Source: Okeania sp. SIO2C9 (GTDB taxonomy: Bacteria; Cyanobacteriota; Cyanobacteriia; Cyanobacteriales; Microcoleaceae). From it: 64,000 nucleotides of DNA. Shown piece after piece: positions 56,686 to 64,000 of this stretch (the first letter of the stretch is position 1; the number at the start of each line of letters is the position of its first letter). Under the pieces are notes generated by a model that saw nothing but the letters and a program-made list of their open reading frames with translations, did not search any database and was not told the origin of the DNA. Where the stretch lies: the NCBI RefSeq assembly GCF_010672455.1, contig NZ_JAAHGO010000012.1, forward strand, positions 546,939 to 610,938. The letters run 5' to 3'. A program made the translations under genes and the position numbers.

Positions 56686-57549
56686 TTACCATAAACTTAA
56701 CTGGGTAGGCGACTGGTTAAGTAAATTCCAAGGCAGGGATGGAATAGGAATTTTTGCTGTTTCTAATAACTGTTGAAAATAACGTGCTGTACTAGGCGAT
56801 CGCTCTTCTTCAGGGCAATGAATAAAAAAGTAAGTTGTTATATCTTGACGCAACCATTGCTCAATTTGAGTCACCCACTCTGTAAAAAAAATTTGATTTA
56901 CTGATAACTGAGGATGAGAAATAAATCTCACAATGGTAAATGGAGCAGTCACCTTAAACTGTAAAGGTAAATTAGGTTTACGGTTTTGAGACCGCAACTG
57001 GGGATTATCCTTGCCAGTGTAGACAGGACGCGAGTCTAGCAAAACTTTCCCCACACCCAATTGTTTAAGAAGACTATTTAACTGTTGAGCTTGATAGTCT
57101 TCAAACCAGTCAGGATGCCTAACTTCCAAAGCTAAAGGCATCCCGTCTCGTGGCCAAGCTTGCAAAAATTCTGTGAGGTCATCAATTGAAGAGGGGCCGT
57201 AACTCGGCGGTAACTGAGCAAAAAATACACCCAGGCGATCGCCTAAAGGTTGCATCTTTTTGAGAAAGTCTAAAGCATCTGGGATAAAAGGTTTTAATAA
57301 TCCATTATGAGTTATATTGCGCGGTAGTTTTAGACAAAATTGAAATCCAGGAGATGTTTGTATGGCCCATTTCGTCACAGTCTCTGGTTTAGGAGTAGCA
57401 TAAAATGTAGTGTTACCTTCAACCGTAGTGAAACGACGACTGTAGAGAGAGAGAAACTCAGAAGGAGGACTTTTGGGAGGATAAAACTCTCCAACCCAAG
57501 GTTTAAATGCCCAAACAGCGCAGCCAAGAAAGAATTTTTTTTGAGTCAT
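56686..57549 (-). CDS. DUF72 family protein (YecE-like)
   Basis: 287 residues with the TIM-barrel family markers FFLGCAVWAFKPWVGEFYPP at the start, TVEGNTTFYATPKPETVTKW, FCLKLPRNITHN, and LALEVRHPDWF; an H..E-type set lies in FFIHCPEEERSP. The family is widespread, often near DNA-repair or nitrogen genes, with no settled biochemical role. Full length, single gene. ATG at 57549 is preceded by AAAACCTTCTTCAA with no strong ribosome site. Confidence 0.9.
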   Translation of the reverse strand: MTQKKFFLGCAVWAFKPWVGEFYPPKSPPSEFLSLYSRRFTTVEGNTTFYATPKPETVTKWAIQTSPGFQFCLKLPRNITHNGLLKPFIPDALDFLKKMQPLGDRLGVFFAQLPPSYGPSSIDDLTEFLQAWPRDGMPLALEVRHPDWFEDYQAQQLNSLLKQLGVGKVLLDSRPVYTGKDNPQLRSQNRKPNLPLQFKVTAPFTIVRFISHPQLSVNQIFFTEWVTQIEQWLRQDITTYFFIHCPEEERSPSTARYFQQLLETAKIPIPSLPWNLLNQSPTQLSLW

Positions 57550-57658
57550 TTGAAGAAGGTTTTAGGTAAGCATTTAGCTGTCAGCTATCAGCTATCAGCC
57601 ATCAGCTATTGCTGAATTAAGCTATGAAAGTAGGTTTATAGGGAAAAAAAGAGGTAAT

Positions 57659-57900
57659 TAGGGCTTGCTGATTAAATATCAAAGCATTGACAGATAAAGA
57701 TTTTAGCATTTTTTGGTATAAAAAAGTACTAGCTTTTCAGCTCAAAGAGCTGCATAAAGCTAGTATTTTGAGACGACTATGGCATAAAAATCAAGAGACA
57801 ATTTTTCCGACTACCTCCTCTTAATTACCCATTTCTCCTGTCTCCTGTCTCCTGTTTCCTGTCTCCTCCTACTACTAAAAAAAATTTTCAGCAAACCCTA
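57659..57900. repeat. Family C miniature element
   Basis: 242 bp from TAGGGCTTGCTGATTAAAT to TTTTCAGCAAACCCTA. Contains CTGTCTCCTGTCTCCTG and TACCTCCTCTTAATTACC. A short family E fragment (GTAAGCATTTAGCTGTCAGC) lies at 57569-57607. Confidence 0.8.
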
Positions 57901-57932
57901 ATTATTAATTATTCATTATTAATTATTAATTG

Positions 57933-58736
57933 TTAAGAATATCCACTAGCTGCCATATCGCATTCATAAATATAGTTAACTCTTTCAATTTTGGTAATAT
58001 AATTTCCATCAGGATATAAGGTAAGTAATCGTAATCCAGGTGGTTGTTTATCTAGAAAAAATTTAGGATTTCCTGGTTGAAACTGAATACAAGTAGAAGG
58101 AGTTGATAAATAATTAATACCATTTATTTCTTTAGCAAATTCTTGATGAATGTGACCAGATAAAACAATTTTTACTTGTGGATAACGATTAATTATACTT
58201 AATAAATTTTCTGGGTTATGCAGAAGAATTTTATCCATCCATTCGGAATTAATTTTTACAGGAGGATGATGCAAAGCAATTAAAACTGGTTTATTTCCAG
58301 TCATTTTAATGTTATATTCTAACCACTCTAAACTTTCTGGAGAAATTTCACCATAAACACATCCAGGCACATTGGTATTTAGTAAAAAAAAGTTCCATCC
58401 ACCCATTTCAAAAGATTTTTTCGCAGAAATAGGAGCAGAATTTAATACCCGTTCCATTGTAGGTAAATGATCGTGGTTTCCTGCTATCCAGTAAGTAGGA
58501 ATGTTCAGAGGACTCAGTAAAGATGCTAAACGTTGATATGATTCAGAAGTTTCATCTTGGGAAAGGTCTCCAGTAAGTAGTAGTACATCTGGTTGAGGTT
58601 GCAACTGTTTGAGTTTCTCCAAGACTTTCACAAAAGAGCTTTCCGTGGGAAGTCCATACATTGTTCCCTGAATAGAGTCTGCAAATAGATGGGTATCGGT
58701 AATTTGAGCAACAAGCACAGGAGGTTGGAAAATCAT
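57933..58736 (-). CDS. Calcineurin-like phosphodiesterase (CpdA type)
   Basis: 267 residues from ATG 58736; the longer frame (58787) adds 17 residues without family character. Metal-binding motifs in order: D-x-H in AQITDTHLFAD, GD in LLTGDLSQDE, GNHD in WIAGNHDHLP, HH in ALHHPPV, and GHxH in VLSGHIHQEF. The pattern fits 3',5'-cyclic-AMP phosphodiesterase-type class III enzymes, though the substrate could be another phosphodiester. Cytosolic. Confidence 0.9.
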   Translation of the reverse strand: MIFQPPVLVAQITDTHLFADSIQGTMYGLPTESSFVKVLEKLKQLQPQPDVLLLTGDLSQDETSESYQRLASLLSPLNIPTYWIAGNHDHLPTMERVLNSAPISAKKSFEMGGWNFFLLNTNVPGCVYGEISPESLEWLEYNIKMTGNKPVLIALHHPPVKINSEWMDKILLHNPENLLSIINRYPQVKIVLSGHIHQEFAKEINGINYLSTPSTCIQFQPGNPKFFLDKQPPGLRLLTLYPDGNYITKIERVNYIYECDMAASGYS

Positions 58737-59005
58737 TGTTACTGAGGAAATTTTGTGATAAGTGATACAGCAGTAAGGAAGAAGCAAGAAGGAAAAATCT
58801 TAGGTTGCCTAAGTTTTAAGTTTTAAGCTTTTATCTGTCCTAACCTTTCCTGGGACTACTATAAGAGCATTAAATTATTAAAATAACTTCAAATATTTGT
58901 CCACAGTGCAATTCAAAACATCAATTTAAGTGATGTAGATCACATTTATCCTTGAACTTGCCATATATTTGTGGATGGTGTATTATAATAATTAATGGTA
59001 GTAAT

Positions 59006-59077
59006 GGCGGCATGGCCAAGTGGTAAGGCAAGGGTCTGCAAAATCCTCATCCCCCAGTTCGAATCTGGGTGCCGCCT
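59006..59077 (+). tRNA. tRNA-Cys (GCA)
   Basis: 72 nt. Acceptor GGCGGCA pairs with TGCCGCC, discriminator T73 as usual for Cys. The anticodon loop CTGCAAA has GCA. The T arm is CCCAG-TTCGAAT-CTGGG. No CCA encoded. The minus-strand frame over it is not a gene. Confidence 0.95.
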
Positions 59078-59189
59078 TTGAATAGAGACGCAACTATTAA
59101 CCAAAAACCTTGTTAGACCTATCCATTTCCTTGATTTTTGAGCGTTCAAAATCTCAAAAATCAACTTAAATATGGTAAGATATAGGAAA

Positions 59190-59370
59190 CAATGCCTTTT
59201 GGAAACAGTTCGGTAGATTTTAGCTGCCTGGCGAAGTTAGCTCGGATACCAGCACTACCCAGGCGTGAAAACGATTCTTCTGTTATCACTCGTAGAAGAA
59301 AGGTCTCGGACGCGCTAGTTCTTGAAGGATTAGCTTTGCAGCTCATCTGCCTTTAGTGTTACGGTAATGC
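59190..59370 (+). ncRNA. Possible structured RNA, unassigned
   Basis: A sharply GC-richer block than its flanks, about 180 bp, with hairpins GCCTGG (59226) / CCAGGC (59259), TTCTTCT (59275) / AGAAGAA (59294) and GCAG/CTGC near 59338-59350. TATGGTAAGATATAGG at 59171 could be a -10 region. A 61-codon minus-strand frame has no recognisable product. I considered tmRNA, SRP RNA, RNase P RNA and riboswitch cores and saw none of their signature motifs. Direction is uncertain. Confidence 0.4.
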
Positions 59371-60048
59371 CATAATATTATCAAAGATGTTCAGCTATGA
59401 ATAGATTTGATAAGGTTAAATGTTGCACCATCTCCCCATCTCCTGATCTCTCCCAACTATAATAATAAGTATTCAACCGGATTTGATATTATTTCTGCTT
59501 TGAGGAGAGATTTATTCTCAATGAAAAATCCAGATTTGATGTTACTAATCATCAAGTGTTATTAACTGGTCAATTAAGAACAATAAAACTAGTAAAATTT
59601 AACATAAATAATTATTTTTCAAGAAACCTTCTCTACAAAATATATGGGGTTGCACATTCTGGAATGATATTGCCAAAAATTAGTTTAGACTTTGACTAAA
59701 AAAAACCTAATATTAATCATTCTAGCAATTGATTAATCCAAAATCCTGTTCATCAAAAATCTAAAATCATTCGTCACTATGCAACACCAAATATATTGTC
59801 AGATTAAATGATAATATTTAGATAAGTATAAAGTAACGGAAACAGGCTCATAAAAACACTAACTTCAAAGAAATTTTAGTGATAAATACCGAAATTATAG
59901 CAGTTTTCATTAACATAGAATACAGATATTTTTGGCTGAAAGTCAGAAGGCAGGAGGCAGAAGGCAGAAATTTTGTAGTCTAACTTTGTGAAAACGACTA
60001 TAATCCGATACACTTACTCAATTGATTCAACCACACATTGTCAAAAAA
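59371..60048. other. AT-rich spacer, nothing recognised
   Basis: No frame, no repeat family except AGGCAGGAGGCAGAAGGCAG at 59950-59968. The last 60 bases form the putA leader; no clear promoter. Confidence 0.45.
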
Positions 60049-63027
60049 ATGGTCGCACAAATACCTAATAGCAACTACGAAACTCAAACCCAAGAAATAG
60101 CAAAACAACTCCTAGCAGCAACCCAAGAAAAAAACCGTTCCTGGTTAGGCCAACTGCAAAATCAAATGCGGTGGGATGATAAACTCCTAGACTGGGCAAT
60201 GGCGAACCCTGGTTTGCGAGTACAACTATTTCGCTTTATTGACTGTTTGCCAGCATTACACAGTAAACCAGAAATAGCTGCTCACCTCCAAGAATACCTG
60301 ACTACTGAAGAAGTCGAATTGCCAGAAGCTCTCAAAAAACTCCTCAATTTCGCCAACCCAGACTCAGTTCCCGGTAAACTCGCTGCGACTACCGTTGCAC
60401 CCGCAGTTGAAACTCTCGCCCATAAATACATTGCAGGGGAAAACATCAAACAAATAATTAAAACTCTAGAAAAACTACGGAAAGAAAAAATGTGCTTCAC
60501 CGTAGACTTACTCGGAGAGGCAGTAATTACTGAAACTGAAGCACAATCATATTTAGACCGTTATCTAGAACTGATGACTCAGCTCTCTCAAGCTGCTAAA
60601 AACTGGTCATCAGTACCCCAGATAGACGAAGCAGACGGCGAACAACTACCAAAAGTGCAGGTATCAGTAAAACTTACAGCATTTTATTCCCAGTTTGACC
60701 CCCTCGATGCTAAAGGCAGTCAGGAACGAGTGAGCGGACGCATCCGTACTCTACTCCGACGTGCCAAAGAACTAGGTGTAGCAGTTCACTTTGACATGGA
60801 ACAATATAGCTACAAAGACCTAACTATAGCTATTCTCAAAGAACTGTTGATGGAGGAAGAATTCCGCAACCGTACTGACATTGGCGTTACTATCCAAGCA
60901 TATCTGCGGGATAGCGACAAAGACTTGCAAGGAATCATTGACTGGGCAAAACTCCGGGGTTATCCTGTCACCGTTCGACTGGTTAAAGGTGCATATTGGG
61001 ATCAAGAAAGCATCACAGCTTTACAAAACGACTGGCCGCAACCAGTTTTCAACGATAAACCAGAAACCGATGCCAATTTTGAAAAGCTGACTCAGATGAT
61101 GTTAGAAAATCATCAATATATCTATTCAGCTATCGGTAGTCATAACGTTCGTTCTCAGGCAAGAGCGATCGCTATTGCTGAAGCATTAAAAGTACCCCAA
61201 CGTTGTTTCGAGATGCAAGTTCTCTACGGTATGGGCGATCAAATAGCTAAAGCATTAGTGGACAAGGGTTATCGCATCAGAGTTTACTGTCCCTACGGCG
61301 ACCTACTACCAGGAATGGCATATTTAATTCGTCGTCTCCTGGAAAACACTGCTAACAGTTCATTCCTCAGACAAAGTTCAGAAAATGTTCCCGTTGAAGA
61401 ATTGTTAGCGCCTCCCACTACTAATGGCAAAACAACAATTCACGATATTGTTAAACCTGTTTTTCCTAATGCTGCTGATAGCGACTATGCTGATGCTGCC
61501 CAACGACAACAAGCTTATAATGCTATTGCTCAAGTACGACTAGAGTTAGGCAAAACATATCTCCCGCTGATCGACGGCGAATACATACAGACTGAGCAAA
61601 TAGTAGATTCCGTTAACCCCTCAAACCCAAAAGAGGTAGTCGGGAAAATTGGTTTAATGTCTGTAGAACAAGCAGAACAAGCAATTAAAGCAGCTAAAGC
61701 AGCATTTCCTAGTTGGCGGAAAACACCTGTTACAGAGCGAGCAGGGATATTACGAAAAGCGGCTGAGTTAATGGAAAAACGTCGCCACGAACTTTCAGCG
61801 TGGATGGTATTAGAAGTTGGGAAACCCCTTAACCAATGTAATGCGGAAGTTTCTGAGGCAATTGATTTTTGTCGCTACTATGCTGATGAAATGGAAAGGT
61901 TAGACCAAGGTTATAAATATGATGTAGCTGGAGAAACTGACCGTTATTATTATCAACCTCGTGGTATTTCTTTGGTGATTTCGCCTTGGAATTTTCCTTT
62001 AGCTATTCCTACAGGAATGACCGTTTCATCTTTGGTGACTGGAAACTGTACTTTGTTGAAACCAGCAGAAGTGTCATCTGTTATAGCATCTAAAATTGCT
62101 GAAATATTAGTAGAAGCTGGTTTTCCCAAGGGAGTATTTCAATTTGTACCAGGAAAAGGTTCGACAGTGGGTGATTTTATGGTGAAACATCCAGATGTTA
62201 ATAGTATTACTTTTACTGGGTCTCAGGAAGTCGGTTGTCAAATTTATGCAGAGGCGGCAATTTTGCGACCTGGGCAAAGACACCTGAAGCGGGTTATTGC
62301 TGAGATGGGTGGTAAGAATGCGATTATTGTTGATGAGAGTGCGGACTTAGACCAAGCAGTTGCTGGTGTGGTATATTCTGCTTTTGGTTATAGCGGACAA
62401 AAATGTTCTGCTTGTTCCCGGGTTGTGGTTTTGGCACCAATTTATGAAGCTTTTGTGAATCGTTTGGTGGAGGCTACGCGATCGCTGAATATCGGAGATG
62501 CGGAGAAACCCAGTACACAGGTGGGTCCGGTGATTGATGCTAAGGCACAAAAACGGATTAAGGAATATATTGAGCAAGGTAAGCAGGAAAATGAAGTTGC
62601 TCTGGAGATGGCAGCGCCAGATGATGGTTATTTTGTTGGTCCGGTGGTATTTAAGGATGTTTCACCCACGGCAACTATTGCTCAAGAGGAAATATTTGGT
62701 CCGGTGTTGGTGGTAATGAAAGCGCAAAGTTTTTCAGAAGCATTGGAAATTGCTAATGGTACAAATTTTGCTTTGACTGGTGGGTTGTATTCTCGTACTC
62801 CTTCTCATATCGAACAAGCAAAAGCAGAGTTTGAAGTGGGGAATTTGTATATTAATCGTGGAATTACAGGAGCGATCGTTTCCCGGCAACCATTTGGTGG
62901 GTTTAAGTTGTCTGGTGTTGGATCGAAAGCTGGAGGACCTGATTATCTACTGCAATTTTTGGAACCGCGCACGATAACTGAGAATGTGCAGCGGCAAGGT
63001 TTTGCTCCTATTGAGGGCGTGCAGTAG
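60049..63027 (+). CDS. putA: Bifunctional proline dehydrogenase / glutamate-semialdehyde dehydrogenase
   Basis: 992 residues from ATG 60049 (an upstream TTG at 60022 adds nine). Proline dehydrogenase barrel: VSVKLTAFYSQFDPLD, IQAYLRDSDKDLQ, RLVKGAYWDQE and the flavin-site YGMGDQIAKAL...VRVY-like YRIRVYCPYGDLLPGMAYLIRRLLEN. Aldehyde dehydrogenase: ISPWNFPLAIP, EMGGKNAIIVDESADLD and catalytic Cys in GQKCSACSR. It oxidises proline to glutamate, passing P5C internally. The DNA-binding ribbon-helix-helix of enterobacterial PutA is absent, so it is not a self-repressor. Ends against a GGGGAGTGT repeat. Confidence 0.97.
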   Translation: MVAQIPNSNYETQTQEIAKQLLAATQEKNRSWLGQLQNQMRWDDKLLDWAMANPGLRVQLFRFIDCLPALHSKPEIAAHLQEYLTTEEVELPEALKKLLNFANPDSVPGKLAATTVAPAVETLAHKYIAGENIKQIIKTLEKLRKEKMCFTVDLLGEAVITETEAQSYLDRYLELMTQLSQAAKNWSSVPQIDEADGEQLPKVQVSVKLTAFYSQFDPLDAKGSQERVSGRIRTLLRRAKELGVAVHFDMEQYSYKDLTIAILKELLMEEEFRNRTDIGVTIQAYLRDSDKDLQGIIDWAKLRGYPVTVRLVKGAYWDQESITALQNDWPQPVFNDKPETDANFEKLTQMMLENHQYIYSAIGSHNVRSQARAIAIAEALKVPQRCFEMQVLYGMGDQIAKALVDKGYRIRVYCPYGDLLPGMAYLIRRLLENTANSSFLRQSSENVPVEELLAPPTTNGKTTIHDIVKPVFPNAADSDYADAAQRQQAYNAIAQVRLELGKTYLPLIDGEYIQTEQIVDSVNPSNPKEVVGKIGLMSVEQAEQAIKAAKAAFPSWRKTPVTERAGILRKAAELMEKRRHELSAWMVLEVGKPLNQCNAEVSEAIDFCRYYADEMERLDQGYKYDVAGETDRYYYQPRGISLVISPWNFPLAIPTGMTVSSLVTGNCTLLKPAEVSSVIASKIAEILVEAGFPKGVFQFVPGKGSTVGDFMVKHPDVNSITFTGSQEVGCQIYAEAAILRPGQRHLKRVIAEMGGKNAIIVDESADLDQAVAGVVYSAFGYSGQKCSACSRVVVLAPIYEAFVNRLVEATRSLNIGDAEKPSTQVGPVIDAKAQKRIKEYIEQGKQENEVALEMAAPDDGYFVGPVVFKDVSPTATIAQEEIFGPVLVVMKAQSFSEALEIANGTNFALTGGLYSRTPSHIEQAKAEFEVGNLYINRGITGAIVSRQPFGGFKLSGVGSKAGGPDYLLQFLEPRTITENVQRQGFAPIEGVQ

Positions 63028-63185
63028 GGGAGTGTGGGGAGTGTGGGGAGTGTGGGGAGTGTGGGGAGATGGGGAGATGGGGAGATGGGGAGTGTGGGGA
63101 GATGGGGAGATGGGGAGATGGGGAGATGGGGAGATGGGGGGATGGGGAGATGGGGGGATGGGGAGGTGGGGAGTGTGGGAAGCAC
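63028..63185. repeat. GGGGAGTGT / GGGGAGATG simple repeat
   Basis: About 155 bp of nonamer-type units, GTGTGGGGA then GATGGGGA, on a strongly purine-biased strand. Open frames over it are compositional artefacts. Confidence 0.92.
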
Positions 63186-63252
63186 AGGGTAGGGTATCCA
63201 AAAAAATATAGGGTTCTTAATATTCTCTGACTACAAAGAATTAGTCCTGCTG

Positions 63253-63735
63253 ACCCGTATTCAAGTAGAGCATCCAGTTACCGAAATGATTACGGGTTTA
63301 GACTTAATTGCTGAACAAATTCGCATTGCCCAAGGTGATAAATTAAAGCTTACCCAAGACCAAGTTATCCTCAAAGGTCATGCTATTGAATGTCGGATTA
63401 ATGCCGAAGATCCTGACCATGGCTTTCGTCCCCAGCCAGGGAGAATTAGCGCTTACCTGCCACCGGGAGGTTTAGGTGTTCGCATGGATTCCCATGTCTA
63501 CACAGATTATGAAATTCCTCCCTACTACGATTCTTTGATTGGCAAGTTAATTGCTTGGGGCCCAGACCGCAATGCAGCAATCCAGCGCATGAAACGAGCC
63601 CTGAGGGAGTGTGCTATTACTGGTTTGTCAACCACAATTGGTTTCCATCAAAAAATTTTAGAGACACCAGAGTTTCTTGAGGGCGATATCTATACCAACT
63701 TTGTCGAGCAGATGATGCAACAAGCAGAAGGTTAA
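63253..63735 (+). pseudogene. accC: 3' end of biotin carboxylase gene
   Basis: The frame reads TRIQVEHPVTEM, then ITGLDLIAEQIRIAQGDKLK, HAIECRINAEDPDHGFRPQP, and PPYYDSLIGKLIAWGPDRNA, ending FVEQMMQQAEG at a stop. This is the C-terminal third (about 160 residues) of acetyl-CoA carboxylase biotin carboxylase, including the ATP-grasp catalytic region RIQVEH. Upstream of Thr in TRIQVEH the frame continues as FSDYKELVLL, which is not accC, so the gene is truncated at about 63252. A full accC must exist elsewhere if this reading is right. Confidence 0.8.
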
Positions 63736-63739
63736 TTCG

Positions 63740-64000
63740 TGACGTTATCCCACGGTAAATCTTCGAGGTGCGCTTTCCACTGCGGAGGAAACCTCCGCGT
63801 GTGTCGCACCTCGATTATACTGGGGGATTCTCAAGATTACTCTTTAAGCTAGCCTTCGGCATGGCGAGAGCTTAACGCTAAGGCGCTTCACGGGCTGTCT
63901 ACCGACTAAGCCTCCACACGCAGAAACGATGAGTCCCACCGCTGTTGTGTAGTGAAAACTTGTACTACACACCTAATTTCCTTGAAGATTTTACATACAA
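63740..64000 (-). mobile_element. TnpB-type right-end module, runs off the window
   Basis: Minus-strand end pattern: GAATCCCCCAGTATAATCG, then the long stem CGAGGTGCGACA...GCGCACCTCG with a second stem GGAGGTTTCCTCC inside, then GATAACGTCACG. The rest is GC-rich with no intact frame. Immediately follows the accC remnant stop, so it may have been involved in that truncation. Confidence 0.55.

Noticed and set aside
58946..59346. Minus-strand frames over the tRNA and the structured block
   Set aside because: One is the complement of tRNA-Cys; the other has no start signal or motif.
62943..63211. Proline/serine- and tryptophan/glycine-rich frames
   Set aside because: They translate the GGGGAGATG simple repeat.

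Overview
The window looks like part of the chromosome of a low-GC filamentous cyanobacterium, most likely Trichodesmium or a close relative (inference). The support is cytochrome b6f genes petB and petD, photosystem I psaM, the D1-processing protease ctpA, scattered HIP1 octamers (gcgatcgc) inside genes, and a very repeat-rich spacer. By my own addition only a little over half of the bases are coding or recognisably ex-coding.

Layout. 0-15 kb: the 3' part of a Ser/Thr kinase fused to an FGE-sulfatase domain, a beta-lactamase-fold hydrolase, a Uma2 gene, purK followed by a probable 6S RNA, a photolyase, a Nudix hydrolase, a decayed FGE tail and a glycine-rich membrane protein. 15-27 kb: an OppC/DppC-type permease, a five-copy array of ~325-bp repeats, two paralogous 2OG-Fe(II) oxygenases, purH, a secreted three-repeat cysteine protein and a membrane-anchored EEP phosphatase. 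27-32 kb: glycosyltransferase and frameshifted polysaccharide-type membrane protein genes. 32-41 kb: petD, petB, ctpA, an intact tnpB element lying in a broken glycosyltransferase, a dead tnpB, psaM (31 codons) and ndk. 41-49 kb: a triplicated repeat invaded by three element types including an IS1-family copy with its 8-bp target duplication, then speA and a two-gene sugar ABC importer. 48.8-53.4 kb: an amplified, mostly decayed toxin-antitoxin island. 53.6-64 kb: pbpC-type penicillin-binding protein, DUF72, a phosphodiesterase, tRNA-Cys, a possible structured RNA, proline catabolism gene putA, and the detached 3' end of accC.

The metabolic genes are mostly single housekeeping loci rather than one operon: purK and purH belong to purine synthesis, speA makes agmatine, putA turns proline into glutamate, petB/petD/psaM/ctpA serve photosynthesis. 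What ties the window together is the spacer DNA. I separate several miniature element families and refer to them by letter. Family A starts TTACCGAA and ends TTCGGTAA or TAATTATTG-like. Family B contains (TCAGTTA)n heptamers and an AAGGGGAGGC block. Family C is ~243-252 bp with ends TAGGGTTTGCTGA / TCAGCAAACCCTA. Family D contains CCCCGCCTTTTAAGGCG. Family E has ends GTAAGCATTCAGC / GCTGAATGCTTAC and often carries a short GCGCAGCATTCCGCAGG module. Two more small families with clean ends sit in the toxin-antitoxin island, where neighbouring duplicate genes provide empty-site controls. Several right-end modules of TnpB (IS200/IS605-like) elements occur without a tnpB gene.

All calls come from reading the sequence and its translations. 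No database search was run, so family names are recognition calls and the species is a guess.
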